A stretch of DNA of 64,000 nt from Notolepis coatsorum (GCA_963971535.1 OZ020592.1:126281320-126345319); one strand, 5' to 3'; counted from the stretch's first letter, positions 34,567 to 45,788 are shown. Numbers and translations: made by a program. The notes: generated by a model not told the origin, from the letters alone.

Positions 34567-35230
34567 TGTAGGATAATAATATTCAGATAGGAATAGAGTC
34601 AAATGACTTGCTCACTCAGTGGGTCCAGTTAATACGATTTATTAACCAGATCAATCAAATCATTACAACAATAGAGAGTATGGCTGGAGATCTTACCCAA
34701 ACAGACCAGCTCCGTCAGTCAGGTAAAAAGATCCCGCTCCCCAGTTGGGGGAGCAGTTAAGTACCAGGTGAACAATGGGGGGGGGGGTGGAGGTTTGTAA
34801 GGGAGGGGGCGTAGTTTATACACAGGTTAAGAGGTCTTGGCGATATATTCCACAGTTGGGTCCTTTTCTCTTATATAATGTGACTGGGACAAGTATAGAA
34901 ATCATTGGCTTGTTGGTTCTCAGACACATGACTGGAATAGGAATTAATAAAAATATGACCATCAGATCAATGAATGAAAGTAAACATAAAATGAGTTATA
35001 AAATAGTAAACATGAGATAAAATAGTAAAATTATAAATCATTTAAAGGGTTGACAAGAAATATGAAACATGAATGGAATAGGACTTAATAAAAATATGAC
35101 CATCAGCTCAGTGAATGACACAATTTAAAGGAATGAAAAGAAATATAAAATGAATTGTAAAATAGTAAACAAATGAGATAAAATGGTGAATATAAAATCA
35201 TTTAGTATATACCTATCAAATGGGCGGTTT
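34567..35230 (-). mobile_element. Candidate 3' LTR region of the endogenous retrovirus
   Basis: Lies downstream of env on the minus strand, between 35230 and a possible TG-starting edge at 34567. A reversed AATAAA (tttatt at 34638-34643) fits a polyadenylation signal. A duplicated 50-60 bp AT-rich block (caggaattaataaaaatatgaccatcag-like) occurs twice at about 34932 and 35082. The matching 5' LTR was not found, so both edges are guesses. Confidence 0.35.
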
Positions 35231-35388
35231 TCCATTTTTTTTTTACTTGGTTTAGAGGTTCTGCATTGTGGATTCTAGTGCGTAACTGTGGAAGTATGGT
35301 GCGAGGGGGTTGGTGGGTTCGTTTTGCATTTCTTCTCTCATGGTCATGGCGATCATCATGGTTATCGGGGGGTTTGGCTTGTGCAGAG

Positions 35389-36831
35389 TCATTTTGTGAT
35401 GTACCCAATTCCGAATTTTATAGCATGCACACACACTACTAGGGTAACAAATATTATTACTGCATACATACTGTACCGAACTACCACTGCTCCTATTGTA
35501 CCAAGTTTCTCAGTCATCCAATCAGACATGGTATACATTGGGGGGATGTGTGCGGCTCTGGAGATGTTGTGCAGGTGTTCAATGATGCTTGGTATAGTCA
35601 TGTTGTCGTTTGCAGGTATATAGACACAGCATTCTTGACCGATTAGTTTACACGTTCCTCCGGCACTAGATAGCAAGAAGTCCAGAGCTGCTCTGTTCTG
35701 CAATGTCATCAATCTAACTGATGCCAGTTCGTTGCTGACGAGTGACAGTCCTTCAGCATCTGTGTTGGCTAAGTCTTCTATCAGTGTGGATAGGTCGGCG
35801 ATTTGATCTAGGGCGGACATCACACCGTAGGAGGGGATTAGTGCTCTGAAAAAATCACATGTATTGCAGGCACGGTCATGTGTGTGGAAGTAATTTGCGT
35901 GGTGTGTCTTTCTAGTCAGTGGGTGTTGTGGTAGGGTCGATGTCACACTCATGGCTGGTAATAAATATCCTAATGCACATGTGCCTTTCCATCCAGGTGG
36001 AAGGGAAGGGTAAGCTTTTGCGCCACAGATCGAGTAGGTCCCAGGCGGGGCTGGTGTTGTCGTTCGTTGTGTGCTTTGGGGGGTGGTGGGGGGCTCTTTG
36101 GTCGTAGGACTCAGTGGCTTCTTTACAGGGTAGATGTTGTCCCAGGGTGGTGTTAATCTTTGTTGGCGGATGGGGTAGATATTCTCTCGGGTCCGGGGGG
36201 GTATCGTTCTTCGTTTGCGGGTCACCTGGGGCACTTCACAATGTTCCAACACCCCGACATTCTTTCCCCAACCCTTTTGAGACACACATTCTGTAAAATT
36301 CACTGGGGTAATAGAAACTGGTATTCCATTAGTATCATGACTTTGTCGAATCCTCATGTTTGATTTTGTGCAGCCTTCAGCTTTCCCTGTGGGCTCGTTT
36401 AGAGAGGCTTTGTGGCAGTCTGTTAGCGGGAGGGCCATTAAAGGAAGTCCATCTTCTGTAGAATGGGGTATTAAGCCGCATACATAGCAATTTGATTGGT
36501 TAGCAAAATGTGCGACTGCTTGGCTTAGCTTTAAATATACGTTGTTGCAGTGACTGTTAACATATCTTTTGATGCGTTCAGCTGCTTTCCCCTTACCGCC
36601 CTTAAACCCATTGGTCCATGATTGAGGTTCGTCCAGTGTCGCCCACACAATGCATCCCGCTATGCCGCATGCGATGATTAAGCAGTTCCAGTTGGTGGTC
36701 ATTTTTCCTATTGATACTGGTCTCATGGTTGATTTGCCCTTTTGCAGTGGGATGCGTGGATCCAGGATGCTTTTCCGTCGCACTTCACTGCCGTGTCCGT
36801 TACTAGCAACACCTGAAATGGACCAGACCAT
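35389..36831 (-). CDS. env: Endogenous retroviral envelope-like ORF
   Basis: 480 codons without a stop. Features: a hydrophobic segment at residues about 48-66 consistent with a signal peptide; a basic RKRR tetrapeptide at 205-208 that resembles a furin site; a Pro/Thr-rich stretch at about 209-275; a Cys-X6-Cys-Cys motif at 394-402, the hallmark of gamma-type transmembrane subunits; a hydrophobic segment at about 444-470 near the C-terminus, consistent with the membrane anchor. The cleavage-like site lies unusually far from the Cys motif, so it may not be the real subunit boundary. The first 36 codons overlap the integrase end. Whether the protein is made is unknown. Confidence 0.8.
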   Translation of the reverse strand: MVWSISGVASNGHGSEVRRKSILDPRIPLQKGKSTMRPVSIGKMTTNWNCLIIACGIAGCIVWATLDEPQSWTNGFKGGKGKAAERIKRYVNSHCNNVYLKLSQAVAHFANQSNCYVCGLIPHSTEDGLPLMALPLTDCHKASLNEPTGKAEGCTKSNMRIRQSHDTNGIPVSITPVNFTECVSQKGWGKNVGVLEHCEVPQVTRKRRTIPPRTRENIYPIRQQRLTPPWDNIYPVKKPLSPTTKEPPTTPQSTQRTTTPAPPGTYSICGAKAYPSLPPGWKGTCALGYLLPAMSVTSTLPQHPLTRKTHHANYFHTHDRACNTCDFFRALIPSYGVMSALDQIADLSTLIEDLANTDAEGLSLVSNELASVRLMTLQNRAALDFLLSSAGGTCKLIGQECCVYIPANDNMTIPSIIEHLHNISRAAHIPPMYTMSDWMTEKLGTIGAVVVRYSMYAVIIFVTLVVCVHAIKFGIGYITK

Positions 36832-38254
36832 CTGGGGTTTAGTTTACTTTTTCTTTTGAACACCATTATATACACATAGTCACCTGGGTTCAATCCATGA
36901 CATGGTGTTGTTGGTGGTTGTGGTTGTGCCTGCCTCACTAAGGGGTGGAGTCTCTTCATCTGGGCACACAAAGCTTTGTAATAGTTAATGGCAATTTCGT
37001 CTGCTAGCAATAACTGGACTTGTGATAGCGGGGGAAGCATTGTGGTCGGGGCCGACATTGGACGTCCAAATAATATCTCGTGAGGCGGCAATCCTGTTCC
37101 TCTGTTTGGCATTGATCTCATTTGCATTAATACTAAGGGGAGGGCGTCGGGCCATTTAAGGCCTGTCTCTGTGCATGTCTTAGCTAGACGGTTCTGGATG
37201 GTTGAGTTTTGTCTTTCTACCGCACCTGCACTTTCAGGGTGGTAGGGTGTGTGCAGGTGTATTTTCATGCCTAATGCGGTAGATAAGTTGTTTATCAGTT
37301 GTGCCGTAAAGTGAGTACCTCTGTCTGAATTTATGGAGTGTGGACACCCGAATCTTGGGATTATTTCTCTGACTAATACCTTAGCTACTGCTTGAGCGCC
37401 ATTGCGTCTGCATGGGAAGACTTCGACCCATTTAGAGAACATATCTACTAAGACTAGCGCGTACTGGTATCCCATGCTTTTTTCTAATTGGATGAAATCC
37501 ATTTGAATGTTAACAAATGGTCCCCAAGGTGGTGGGTTAGCGCCACGTTTAGTCTGTATAGCTTTACCTATATTGTGTTGATTACATACAACACATCTTG
37601 AGCAGTATTGGTGAGCTAAACTGGTGATACCTGGCGCGTGCCACTGTGCAGTGATACTGCCCACCATTGCAAACTTTGACATGTGGCTAAGTCCATGTGC
37701 TAATCTTACTAACGGGGGAAGGAGTTGTTTTGGAGCTACAACTATTCCGTCAGCATGTTTCCAAATGCCGTCTGGCATTTTGGAACAACCTGCTGACCTC
37801 CATACTGGCCACTCAGATGTCGCCTCTGCCTGTAATGAAACGACATCATCAAAAGTGGGAGTATTATCATTGGCGATTGTGATAGCCATTTGTTTTATCA
37901 ACAGGGAAGGGACGGTCGCTGCCCTCTTGGCACAGTGATCTGCTCTGGCGTTTCCCTTTGCAACCAGAGAAGGAGACGAAGAATCTGCAACACATTTTAC
38001 AACAGCCAATAGCTTAGGAAGTAAACATGCCTCTAGGAGGTTAGTGACTAATACAGCATGTTTAATGGGAATGCCTGATGTCTTAATGAACCCTCTGTGT
38101 TTCCATATTAATCCCACATTGTGCACCACATTGAACGCATAACTTGAGTCGGTGAAAATTGTAGCAGACTTACCCCTGGCCAACACGCATGCTCTCGTCA
38201 AAGCGAAGATCTCAGCTGCCTGTGCTGAACAATTATTAGGTAGTTTTGCACTTT
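36723..38254 (-). CDS. pol: RNase H C-terminal part and integrase
   Basis: An open frame without a stop. It begins in RNase H (AEIFALTRAC with the catalytic Glu, FTDSSYAF with a catalytic Asp), continues through a His/Cys zinc-binding region (HQYCSRCVVC), and the integrase core with the three acidic residues in MDF, SDRG and ESAGAVE contexts, then a C-terminal domain ending near CKRANQP. All three core acidic residues are present. The upstream part is separated by the SINE, so the intact frame is no longer connected to RT. Confidence 0.9.
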
Positions 38255-38737
38255 TAGGGCGGCTACGTGGCGTAGTGGGCAAGGCGCTCACCACGAAATG
38301 CTGGAGACGCTGGGCTTGTCAGTTCGAGCCCAGCGCTCCACATTTGCTTTCAGTTTAGCTGGTCGTCCGTACTAATACACATTGGCCGTATTAGGGGGTG
38401 GGAAACTGATGGGTGGGGATCGGGCGTTGTGGACAGCGACTCCTACAGGCCGGTTGGTGCGCCTGCGCAGTAGAATCAGGAAGTGTCGGGGGCAGCGTGA
38501 GCCTTCCACGCGTTACTCCTCGCCACTGAGAGATCGAGCTGCGCAGGTGAAAAGATGCGACTGCTGTTACCTCAAGTACCGGAGGGGACTTGTGCTATGT
38601 ATGACTTAGTCCACATTGCAGCCGGCTTGTGGGAGGCAAGAAACAGCGTCCGTGACAGTGGAGGGTTGAATTGGATGATACGAAATTGGGATGGGAGAAA
38701 AATATAGAAAAATGGGAGAAAAAGTGGATACAAAAAA
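38255..38737 (+). mobile_element. tRNA-derived SINE, most complete copy
   Basis: The tRNA-like head carries both pol III boxes: A box tggcgtagtgg at 38268-38278 and B box gttcgagcc at 38322-38330. It is followed by a body of about 400 bp and an A-rich end. A perfect 17 bp duplication aggtagttttgcacttt lies at 38238-38254 and 38737-38753. It splits the RNase H domain of the provirus. Intact promoter boxes and exact duplication suggest a young insertion. Confidence 0.96.
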
Positions 38738-38753
38738 GGTAGTTTTGCACTTT

Positions 38754-39137
38754 CAATCATCACATGGTCATCAACAACAGCGTATACAGCATTCAAATTA
38801 CATCCATTAGTGTGTCTTGATGCGCTACCGTCAACGTAATATACTAGATCACTGTTAACTAGTGGTGTTTGTTGTAAGTCGGCTCTGGGTGAGGTGACAG
38901 CTGAGATTGTATCTATACAGTTATGTGACAATTCGTTATCCTCATACAGGGGAACAAAATTCGCTGGGTTTATTGGCGGTGCACGTTTTATGGTCAAGCT
39001 TGGGTTTGCCAATAGGATAGCTGTGTATGTAGTGTGTCTGGATGCTGATAAGTGTTGTGTAGCTGCGTTTTGTAAAATAATACACACAGAATGTGGGACG
39101 TAGACTGTTACTGGATATTCTAGAGTAATGTTGGCGC
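38754..39137 (-). pseudogene. pol: RNase H N-terminal part of the endogenous retrovirus
   Basis: Follows RT on the minus strand after the hAT insertion. It contains the connection region and the start of RNase H with YYVDGSASRHTNG, whose Asp is the first catalytic residue. The frame is open but cut by the SINE on its C-terminal side and by the hAT on its N-terminal side. Confidence 0.85.
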
Positions 39138-39831
39138 CAGGCCACATGAGCGGATCGGCGCGGGCGAGAAATCCGCTCTTCGCTCTTTAAAGCTTTGTCC
39201 GCTCCGCTAATCGCTCATGTTGACCCCGCCCCCAAGTCGCTCACCGCTCACCTTGAATCGAGCGCTCCCCGCGCCACATCGCTCGGCAGATTTTTTTTTT
39301 GGCGAATGGTGTAAATTAGCTCAAACTACAACAGTCTACACCCCCTGGGCCCCTTAACAATTGTTTGTATTGAGCCACATTGTAATTGTACCCATTCTGC
39401 AATGTTAAATAACGTTGTTTATCCATTCACTAGCTCTATTAAGCGATGATAGCTAGCCTAGCCACAATGCTATGGTCGCTGCCATTAACGTTAGCATGTA
39501 AGCTAACGACAACAACAATGGCGTCAAAACTTTTTCTAACAGGATGTGAGTGACAAAGCCTGAACAGGATATCACAGGTTCACCCTTCTCATTGGTTGAA
39601 AATGGCCTTCATGTTTGTACATCGCCATCTGTTGCTTTGGCATTGTACTACATGTATATTACATCAGTGTTAAACCACTGTGAGCGGCCTGGAGTGGATT
39701 GGAGCGGAGGAGAACTCTCGCTCCGGACGTCGCGCCGACCCATTTTAAAACCCACTCCTCGCTCACGTCAAAACCGCCCGCTCCGCTCCCCGCGCCGCAC
39801 CGCTCACGTGCCGCACCGCTCACGTGCACTG
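39138..39831. mobile_element. hAT-type element inside the provirus
   Basis: Inverted ends with caggccacatgagcgg and ccgctcacgtgcactg and perfect 8 bp duplication gttggcgc (39130-39137, 39832-39839). GC-rich subterminal arrays of ccgctc/gagcgg occur at both ends. The interior contains a LINE tail family A fragment at 39352-39430. No transposase. Confidence 0.92.
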
Positions 39832-40690
39832 GTTGGCGCTTCTCGATACGCAGAATGCGGCTGCAGCAACTGATCGTAGACACGCCGCATACCCCAAGGC
39901 TACGCTATCAAGTCTTTGTGAATAGTAGGCTATTGGTCTCATCTTGTCGCAATGTCTTTGGGCTAGGATCCCTGTCGCATAGCCTTCTCTTTCTGCGGCA
40001 AAAAGTGAGAATTCCATACTGTAGTCTGGCATGCCAAGGCCGGGCGCTGTGGTTAAAGCTTCTTTCATTGCTTGGAACGCAAGTTGTAGTGTCGGAGTCC
40101 ATGTGATCTGTTTGGGTTGGTCAGATAACGTTAGTGCACGAAGAGGCTGGTCTAGCGCGGCGTAGTTGAACAGGTGTTGGCGACAAAAATGTGCTGCTCC
40201 CAAAAATGATATCATTTCTGTCTTTGATTTTGGATTGGGGCAGTTTTGCAGAGCTTGTACTCGGGTGTGGGATATTACCCGTTTCGAACCGTCGAGTGTA
40301 TGCCCCAGGTATTTTACTCTGGTTTTGCAAAACTGTAGTTTTGGCAATGACGCTTTGTGTCCTTTGTGTGCAAGGGCGGTCAGTAGTATGACAGCTGCTT
40401 CACTTGGGGATGACAACAATAGGTAATCTATGAACATCAACAGTGTACTTCCGCCGGGGAACTGTATATCCTTTAGGTCGTGGTGCAAAGCTTGACTATA
40501 CAACGTTCCTGATTCTGTGTATCCTTGCGGTGCTCTTGTCCACGTCAATTAAACCATTAAACTCGAAAGCAAAAAGATATTGTGAGTCAGCATGGATTGG
40601 GAAACTAAAATATGCACTGGATAAATCCATGACGGTGTAATGTGTTGTTGTTGCGGGGATTAATGCCATTACTGTAGATGGATCAGAAAC
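39832..40690 (-). pseudogene. pol: Reverse transcriptase palm and thumb of the endogenous retrovirus, frameshifted
   Basis: On the minus strand the RT continues from the preceding ORF by a frame change near 40690 (DLSSAYFSF, motif A, lies in the new frame at about 40630) and a second frame change near 40547, after which APQGY and FIDYLLL follow. The catalytic motif normally ending in two Asp residues has Tyr in place of the second Asp, at about 40430. The stretch ends in LRSVAAAAF just before the hAT insertion. It is inactive by frame and by active-site change. Confidence 0.85.
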
Positions 40691-41995
40691 CGATGGGGAT
40701 CACACATTGATTTATGGCTCTCAAGTCTTGTATAAATCGCCAATCGCGTTTATTAGCCTTTATAATGGGGAAAATTGGTGTGTTGCAAGGGCTTTCGCAG
40801 TGTTTTAAAATACCTTGTGATAGCAGCGATAATATTACTGGTGTTATTCCCTCGATGGCTTCCTGTTTCAACGGATACTGCTTTAGTTTGGGAGGAGTAC
40901 AATCTGGTTTCAGTGTGACTTTGTGGGGGACTGCAGATGTCATTAGCCCGACCTCAGTGGAGTGCGACGCCCACGGTTTATGAGGTACCTTAGACAATGA
41001 AGTTTCAGGAAGGAAAACAGCGTGTGGGAGCTCTGGTATGCATATCAATGGCCCTTCAATCATGAATGGGGGTATGGCTATTATGTATCCATCTTTCAAT
41101 CTAGTTAAATTCCACCCATTTTTCATTTTAACAGGGTGGGAGGTAGCCGTTCTTTTGTGTGTCTGTAGTCTTATCATCATGGGGGATAAGTCTTGTTCCC
41201 CTTCAGCCGTGTTGAATGCCATTGGTATGTGGGGGATGTATTCAGAGTCATGAATTGCCACTCTTTGAACTTCTGACAAGATTATCGTGGCTGCAATGCC
41301 TTCATGGGAAATGTATATTTCTGAGAATGCTGGAAACGTTGTGGTCTTACCAATGGATGATTTTACCTTTTCTATATATTCTTTTGGGACGTCTGTATCC
41401 CATTTGGACGCTGTTACGTGGTGTTCGGCCAGGAACTTAATCTGTAAACACCTCGCGTTCACTCCTGTGTCGGCTTCTGTTATTTCTTTCAATGCTGTGA
41501 AAACAAACTCAATGATAGGGTCATTAATCAATTCCCATCTGTATTCTATCACGTTTCCTACTCGTTGTGACATCATCTGTTGCATTTCAATTCTTTCTCC
41601 CTTCTCTGGTAGCTGTAAAAAGACTCCATTCTGTGAGCAGTAAATGTTAGCGTTCATTTTACAAAGCAAATCTTGTCCACAAAGGTTAACTGCTGCTTTA
41701 GATGTTAATAACAAAGAGTGTTCAGTTAAAAAAGAATCGCTAGTTGATTCTATTTTAACTGGTATAGACAAAGGGATTGTCTGCGGGATACCGCTTATCC
41801 CGACTGTTCATACAGACTGTCCAGACAATGGTAATGACATTGTGCTCTCATAAATTGATGATTGCATTGCGCCTGTGTCTATCATGAAAGTAACTTCTTT
41901 GTTATTTATCATTAAGTTAATTTTGGGTTCCTCTTTGGGATTTGCTGTTAATGTTTGCATAACATTCTCCAGACATATCTTTTTTTCCTGTTGGC
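40683..41995 (-). pseudogene. pro-pol: Protease and RT N-terminus of the endogenous retrovirus, with an internal stop
   Basis: Begins near 41995, after the gag stop. The aspartic protease active site Asp-Thr-Gly is encoded at 41871-41879 (minus). A TGA at 41808-41810 interrupts the frame about 20 codons later, where CGA to TGA by CpG decay is a simple explanation. After it the frame is open for 362 codons, including the RT entry region (KPDCTPPKLKQYPL, FIQDLRAINQ) to a frame break near 40690. Confidence 0.85.
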
Positions 41996-41999
41996 ACCT

Positions 42000-43352
42000 C
42001 TATGCGATATTTGTCGCCTCGTCTCCCTTGAACGGATCTGACATAGTGTAATCTGCATATGGTGGACTGCTAGGATGGGGTTTGTGGGGCCTGCGTGAGT
42101 CTCTTTGCATATAGTCCCCTTTGTTATCCAAATGCCCTTTGTTTCTTGGACAAATGGTTGACATGTGGCCCTTCTCTTGGCAAATATAACATGTTATATT
42201 GGGGCATTCGTGCATTCGATGGCCTGTTTTTCCACAGTTGTAGCATGTTGATGGCCCGTTCCTCTGTGGAGGCCCGTATCGCGTGCCCCCACCCCCACCC
42301 CTTTGGTTATTTCCCTGGGGGTAGTAATTTCTAGCTGGGTAACAGTGTATTGCTTCCTCTTCTACAACCTCTGGTCGAGATACAAAGACTCCGATGTCTT
42401 TGATGACACGTTTCTTTTCGTGATGCTGTCGCTCTATATTGATGGCTGCGTTCTTAACGTTTGCAATAGGAGAGCTCTCCCAATCTAACTGGACGGCTTT
42501 CAAATGTTTTCCAACGTGTGATAGGAGGCCGTTAACGAAATAGGATACCTGGATTGCGAGTCCCTCGTCTGCCGTTAATCCGCTGTTCGCGGCCCAAGCT
42601 GCTTTGAATTTACTGTAAAACGCATCGACTGTTTCTGACTCGTTTTGAATGCAAGCTGTGATATTTGACATGCATGCATTTCGCCTTGCCAAACCTTGTA
42701 CCGCGGCTGCTATCGCAGTAATACACTGTTCCCTAGTGTTGTTTTCACTCCAGGCATCACTGCTTGGAATAGCCATTTGCGTTGAGACGCTGTGATATTT
42801 ATTGCCTAAACACCCCAACATTAGCTGTTTTATGTCTCTAGGGGTCGGGCTATAGCAATGGCATATTAAATCCAATTGTTCGATAAAACCCATGGGGTCT
42901 CTGTCAGGTTTGGGAAATTGTTCAACGAGTCCTTTTAATTCTGTCGGTGACCATGGTCGGTAAACTGTAGCGTTTACATTTTCGCCTAGTGGGACAATCC
43001 TCATAGGATATGTGCTGGTCGGTTTCTCGGATCTAGTGACCATTTGTGATGGTTCTGGTGGCGTTCTAACCTTTTCTATTTTGTTCGATGGTGGTGATGG
43101 CGTTTGCACTGCTGGCGAACTGTCCTGTGTTGTATTAGAGCTATTTTTCCTTGATGGTCCAGCGTCCACAATTTCTCCCTCGTCTGGGTTCCTATCTAAA
43201 ACCACACGTGCACGTCTGTTAAAAGTTACTCTTGTGGACACGTCATCGTCTGAATCGTCCTCTACTACGCATGCGGTCAGGCTTGGATATAGGCCTTTAA
43301 CATTTTTGATATTGGGCCTTTTTTTTACTTTCTCTGTCTTTTCCGTTGTCAA
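42000..43352 (-). CDS. gag: Gag (capsid and nucleocapsid part) of the endogenous retrovirus
   Basis: 450 open codons. A Pro-rich region precedes a capsid-like domain (residues about 130-310), followed by a basic, Gly-rich nucleocapsid with two CCHC zinc knuckles (CYNCGKTGHRMHEC and CYICQEKGHMSTIC), a motif that binds viral RNA. The true N-terminus is in a different frame (43297-43683). Confidence 0.85.
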   Translation of the reverse strand: MTTEKTEKVKKRPNIKNVKGLYPSLTACVVEDDSDDDVSTRVTFNRRARVVLDRNPDEGEIVDAGPSRKNSSNTTQDSSPAVQTPSPPSNKIEKVRTPPEPSQMVTRSEKPTSTYPMRIVPLGENVNATVYRPWSPTELKGLVEQFPKPDRDPMGFIEQLDLICHCYSPTPRDIKQLMLGCLGNKYHSVSTQMAIPSSDAWSENNTREQCITAIAAAVQGLARRNACMSNITACIQNESETVDAFYSKFKAAWAANSGLTADEGLAIQVSYFVNGLLSHVGKHLKAVQLDWESSPIANVKNAAINIERQHHEKKRVIKDIGVFVSRPEVVEEEAIHCYPARNYYPQGNNQRGGGGGTRYGPPQRNGPSTCYNCGKTGHRMHECPNITCYICQEKGHMSTICPRNKGHLDNKGDYMQRDSRRPHKPHPSSPPYADYTMSDPFKGDEATNIA

Positions 43353-43683
43353 GCATTTCGGTTTGAGACTGAGTTATAATGCATTTTTCCGCCTCTTCTT
43401 TTAAACGTGTCAGATTTCTCAAATCAATTTCACATTGCCACAAAACCAATGCATGTTCGATACGACTTTGTTTTCTCACGGTAAACGACCTGGCACGTTC
43501 ACGGAAACTTTCGCGTACGCCCCTAAGTTTCTTGTTACTAAAACAACCTAGGACTGGCCAGTTGTTCTTTGTCCATTTTGACCATAATCCCAAATATTTT
43601 ACAGCTATAGGTCCATACTTTGTCAGCACGAAATTGCAGGGCGAGTTGCCGGTAACGTCATTTTTGCTCATTGAACGCCCCAT
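43297..43683 (-). pseudogene. gag: Gag matrix (N-terminal) part, out of frame
   Basis: 128 codons starting MG, a potential N-myristoylation signal typical of matrix proteins, followed by a basic, Trp-containing domain. It overlaps the start of the larger gag frame, and the two frames are separated by a one-base change, most simply in the run of eight A (minus strand) at about 43320-43327. Confidence 0.7.
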
Positions 43684-43775
43684 GATACCAGCTATATGCT
43701 CCGCGCTGCCCTTGACGTAACGTCCCTGATATGATCACCCGTGTTGCCAAACTGGTATGACTGGTAAACAGTGAG

Positions 43776-43817
<42 letters not shown>

Positions 43818-43850
43818 GGAGAGAGAGAGGGAGAGAGAGAGGGAGAGAGA

Positions 43851-43905
<55 letters not shown>
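43776..43905. repeat. (GA)n microsatellite
   Basis: About 130 bp of ga repeats with occasional gg, between the gag leader and unassigned sequence. Confidence 0.97.
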
Positions 43906-43907
<2 letters not shown>

Positions 43908-44062
43908 TATATATATATCAATCAGATATTTTTTTTTAGTAAAGCCCTGTTTTTAGTTATAACTAAATAATTGCATATAAGGTGGAGACCAGACACTCAA
44001 TCTTATATAATTGGTATCTTAATTATAACTTATTAACTGTAGCAATCTATATTGTTCTAGAG

Positions 44063-44634
44063 CAGTGGTTCCCAAAGTCGGGGGTCGCGACCCAAAGGTG
44101 GGCCGCGAGCAGCCACGGGTGGGCCGCGAGATGATTTAAAAAAATAAAAATAAAAAAAATAAAAATAAAATATTTATTTATATATATTTTTTTTTTTTCT
44201 CAGGCCACTGAACTTAGAAGCAGGCCAGGACAGTGTTTCTAGTTGTATTCTAAAATTCTATTCTATTGTATTCTAAAATGTGACTATATGGTTTTATATT
44301 AACTTAATAAATAAACAAAAACGAAAAATCTACTTATTTCAACGAACAGATTATGCACATAAAACGCTGAAAACAACCGAAGCAACAATAGTATTTTAAT
44401 GAGGCTATTATTATTATCATTATTATTTTGCAACAAGTTAGCCCTCTCATAAATAGCACATATAAATGAATAACTAACTTGAACTAACTTAATAGGATTG
44501 AAGTGATATTTGGCTTAAAAAATCGGTCGCCTGGCAAAAAAAAAAAAAAAAAAAAGCCAGACGATGTGCATTGGGCCGCGGCTCTCTGACGCCTTATTTT
44601 CTGGGCCCTGGCCTGAAAAGTTTGGGAACCCCTG
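44063..44634 (+). mobile_element. hAT element, left member of an inverted pair
   Basis: Starts cagtggttcccaaag and ends gggaacccctg. Flanked by ttctagag at 44055-44062 and 44635-44642. Non-coding. Closely matches the reverse complement of 44643-45140. Confidence 0.95.
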
Positions 44635-44642
44635 TTCTAGAG

Positions 44643-45140
44643 CAGGGGTTCCCAAACTTTTCAGGCCAGGGCCCAGAAAATAAGGCGTCAGAGAGCCGCG
44701 GCCCAATGCACATCGTCAGGCTTTTTTTTTATTCATTTATATGTGCTATTTATGAGAGGGCTAACTTGTTGCAAAATAATAATGATAATAATAATAGCCT
44801 CATTAAAATACTATTGTTGCTTCGGTTGTTTTCAGCGTTTTATGTGCATAATCTGTTATTTAGTTTGAAATGTTTGTTGAAATAAGTAGATTTTTCGTTT
44901 TTGTTTATTTATTAAGTTAATATAAAACCATATAGTCACATTTTAGAATACAATAGAATAGAATTTTAGAATACACCTAGAAACACTGTCCTGGCCTGCT
45001 TCTAAGTTCAGTGGCCTGACAAAAAAAAAACCCCCCTTTTTTTTTTTTTTTTATTTTATTTTTTTTAAATCATCTCGCGGCCCACCCGTGGCTGCTCGCG
45101 GCCCACCTTTGGGTCGCGACCCCGACTTTGGGAACCACTG
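44643..45140 (-). mobile_element. hAT element, right member of an inverted pair
   Basis: Starts caggggttcccaaac and ends gggaaccactg. Flanked by ttctagag at 44635-44642 and 45141-45148, so three copies of one 8 bp duplication surround two elements. It lacks about 75 bp present in the left member and has an A-run/T-run near 45020-45060. Confidence 0.95.
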
Positions 45141-45148
45141 TTCTAGAG

Positions 45149-45788
45149 AACCAAACTGGGCATTCATTCAAGTCAAAGTTAATTTGTCAGGGCTGATTCT
45201 AAGATATATGTATTTCAGTTGTATACTGGTATAACTAATTTAGGTGTTGAATCATTAACCATATTATTCCAATTACCTTATGTATCGTTGTCACTATGTA
45301 ATTTATAGTGCTGTTATCATTACTTATCGTGAAACCGGAAGTGGAACCAAAACTACAATTCCCAACCGGAAGTCACTTTCCTAGCTTGTCGCGTGAGTTG
45401 CACCCCAATGTTATTCCCTGTATAACGTTACTCGTCGCCCAATGCTCGGCGCGATATCAGCCGGTTCTTAACTCAATAAAGCACCGCGACGGGTTCTATA
45501 ATACTGTGCAGACAAACAAACAAACGATAATACATAAAAGATAACGTGTGTGTATACTTGGTCTGTATTGGATTGCTGTTCAGTTTAATCGACCAGCCTC
45601 ATGCTGCGATAAGGCTTGGCTACCCTTGATCTACCTATACATCGTCATTACATTAAGTATAACGACCGAACCTGAACTTCGAAATTTAACAGCGATATAT
45701 TGTAAATGTAATACACCATTTAATCAAACTCACGGTCTCTTCAACACACGCGACAAATGTCCCGTAGCTATATCTACCTATCTGTAAG
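45149..45788. other. Unassigned sequence interrupted by the L1
   Basis: About 640 bp that continues at 52704 on the other side of the L1. It contains inverted accggaagt blocks near 45335-45375 and an AATAAA near 45475 on the + strand. It could be part of the missing 5' LTR/leader of the provirus or an independent element; I could not match it to 34567-35230. Confidence 0.4.

Larger units (their letters stand above)
35389..43683 (-). mobile_element. Endogenous retrovirus (class I/gamma-like), internal region
   Basis: Minus-strand order: gag, protease, reverse transcriptase, RNase H, integrase, env, with the env start overlapping the integrase end as in gammaretroviruses. It is interrupted by a SINE (38255-38737) in RNase H and a hAT (39138-39831) between RT and RNase H, both with target-site duplications, so they arrived after integration. 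Coding damage includes a gag frame break, a protease stop, two RT frame breaks and a changed RT catalytic residue. The provirus cannot replicate on its own. Confidence 0.92.

Noticed and set aside
38257..38340. tRNA gene
   Set aside because: A and B boxes are present, but the sequence is the head of a SINE with target-site duplications and a long unrelated body; no complete cloverleaf is evident.
45160..45788. 5' LTR of the provirus
   Set aside because: Position would fit, but I could not align it to the candidate 3' LTR at 34567-35230 and found no convincing primer-binding site next to it.
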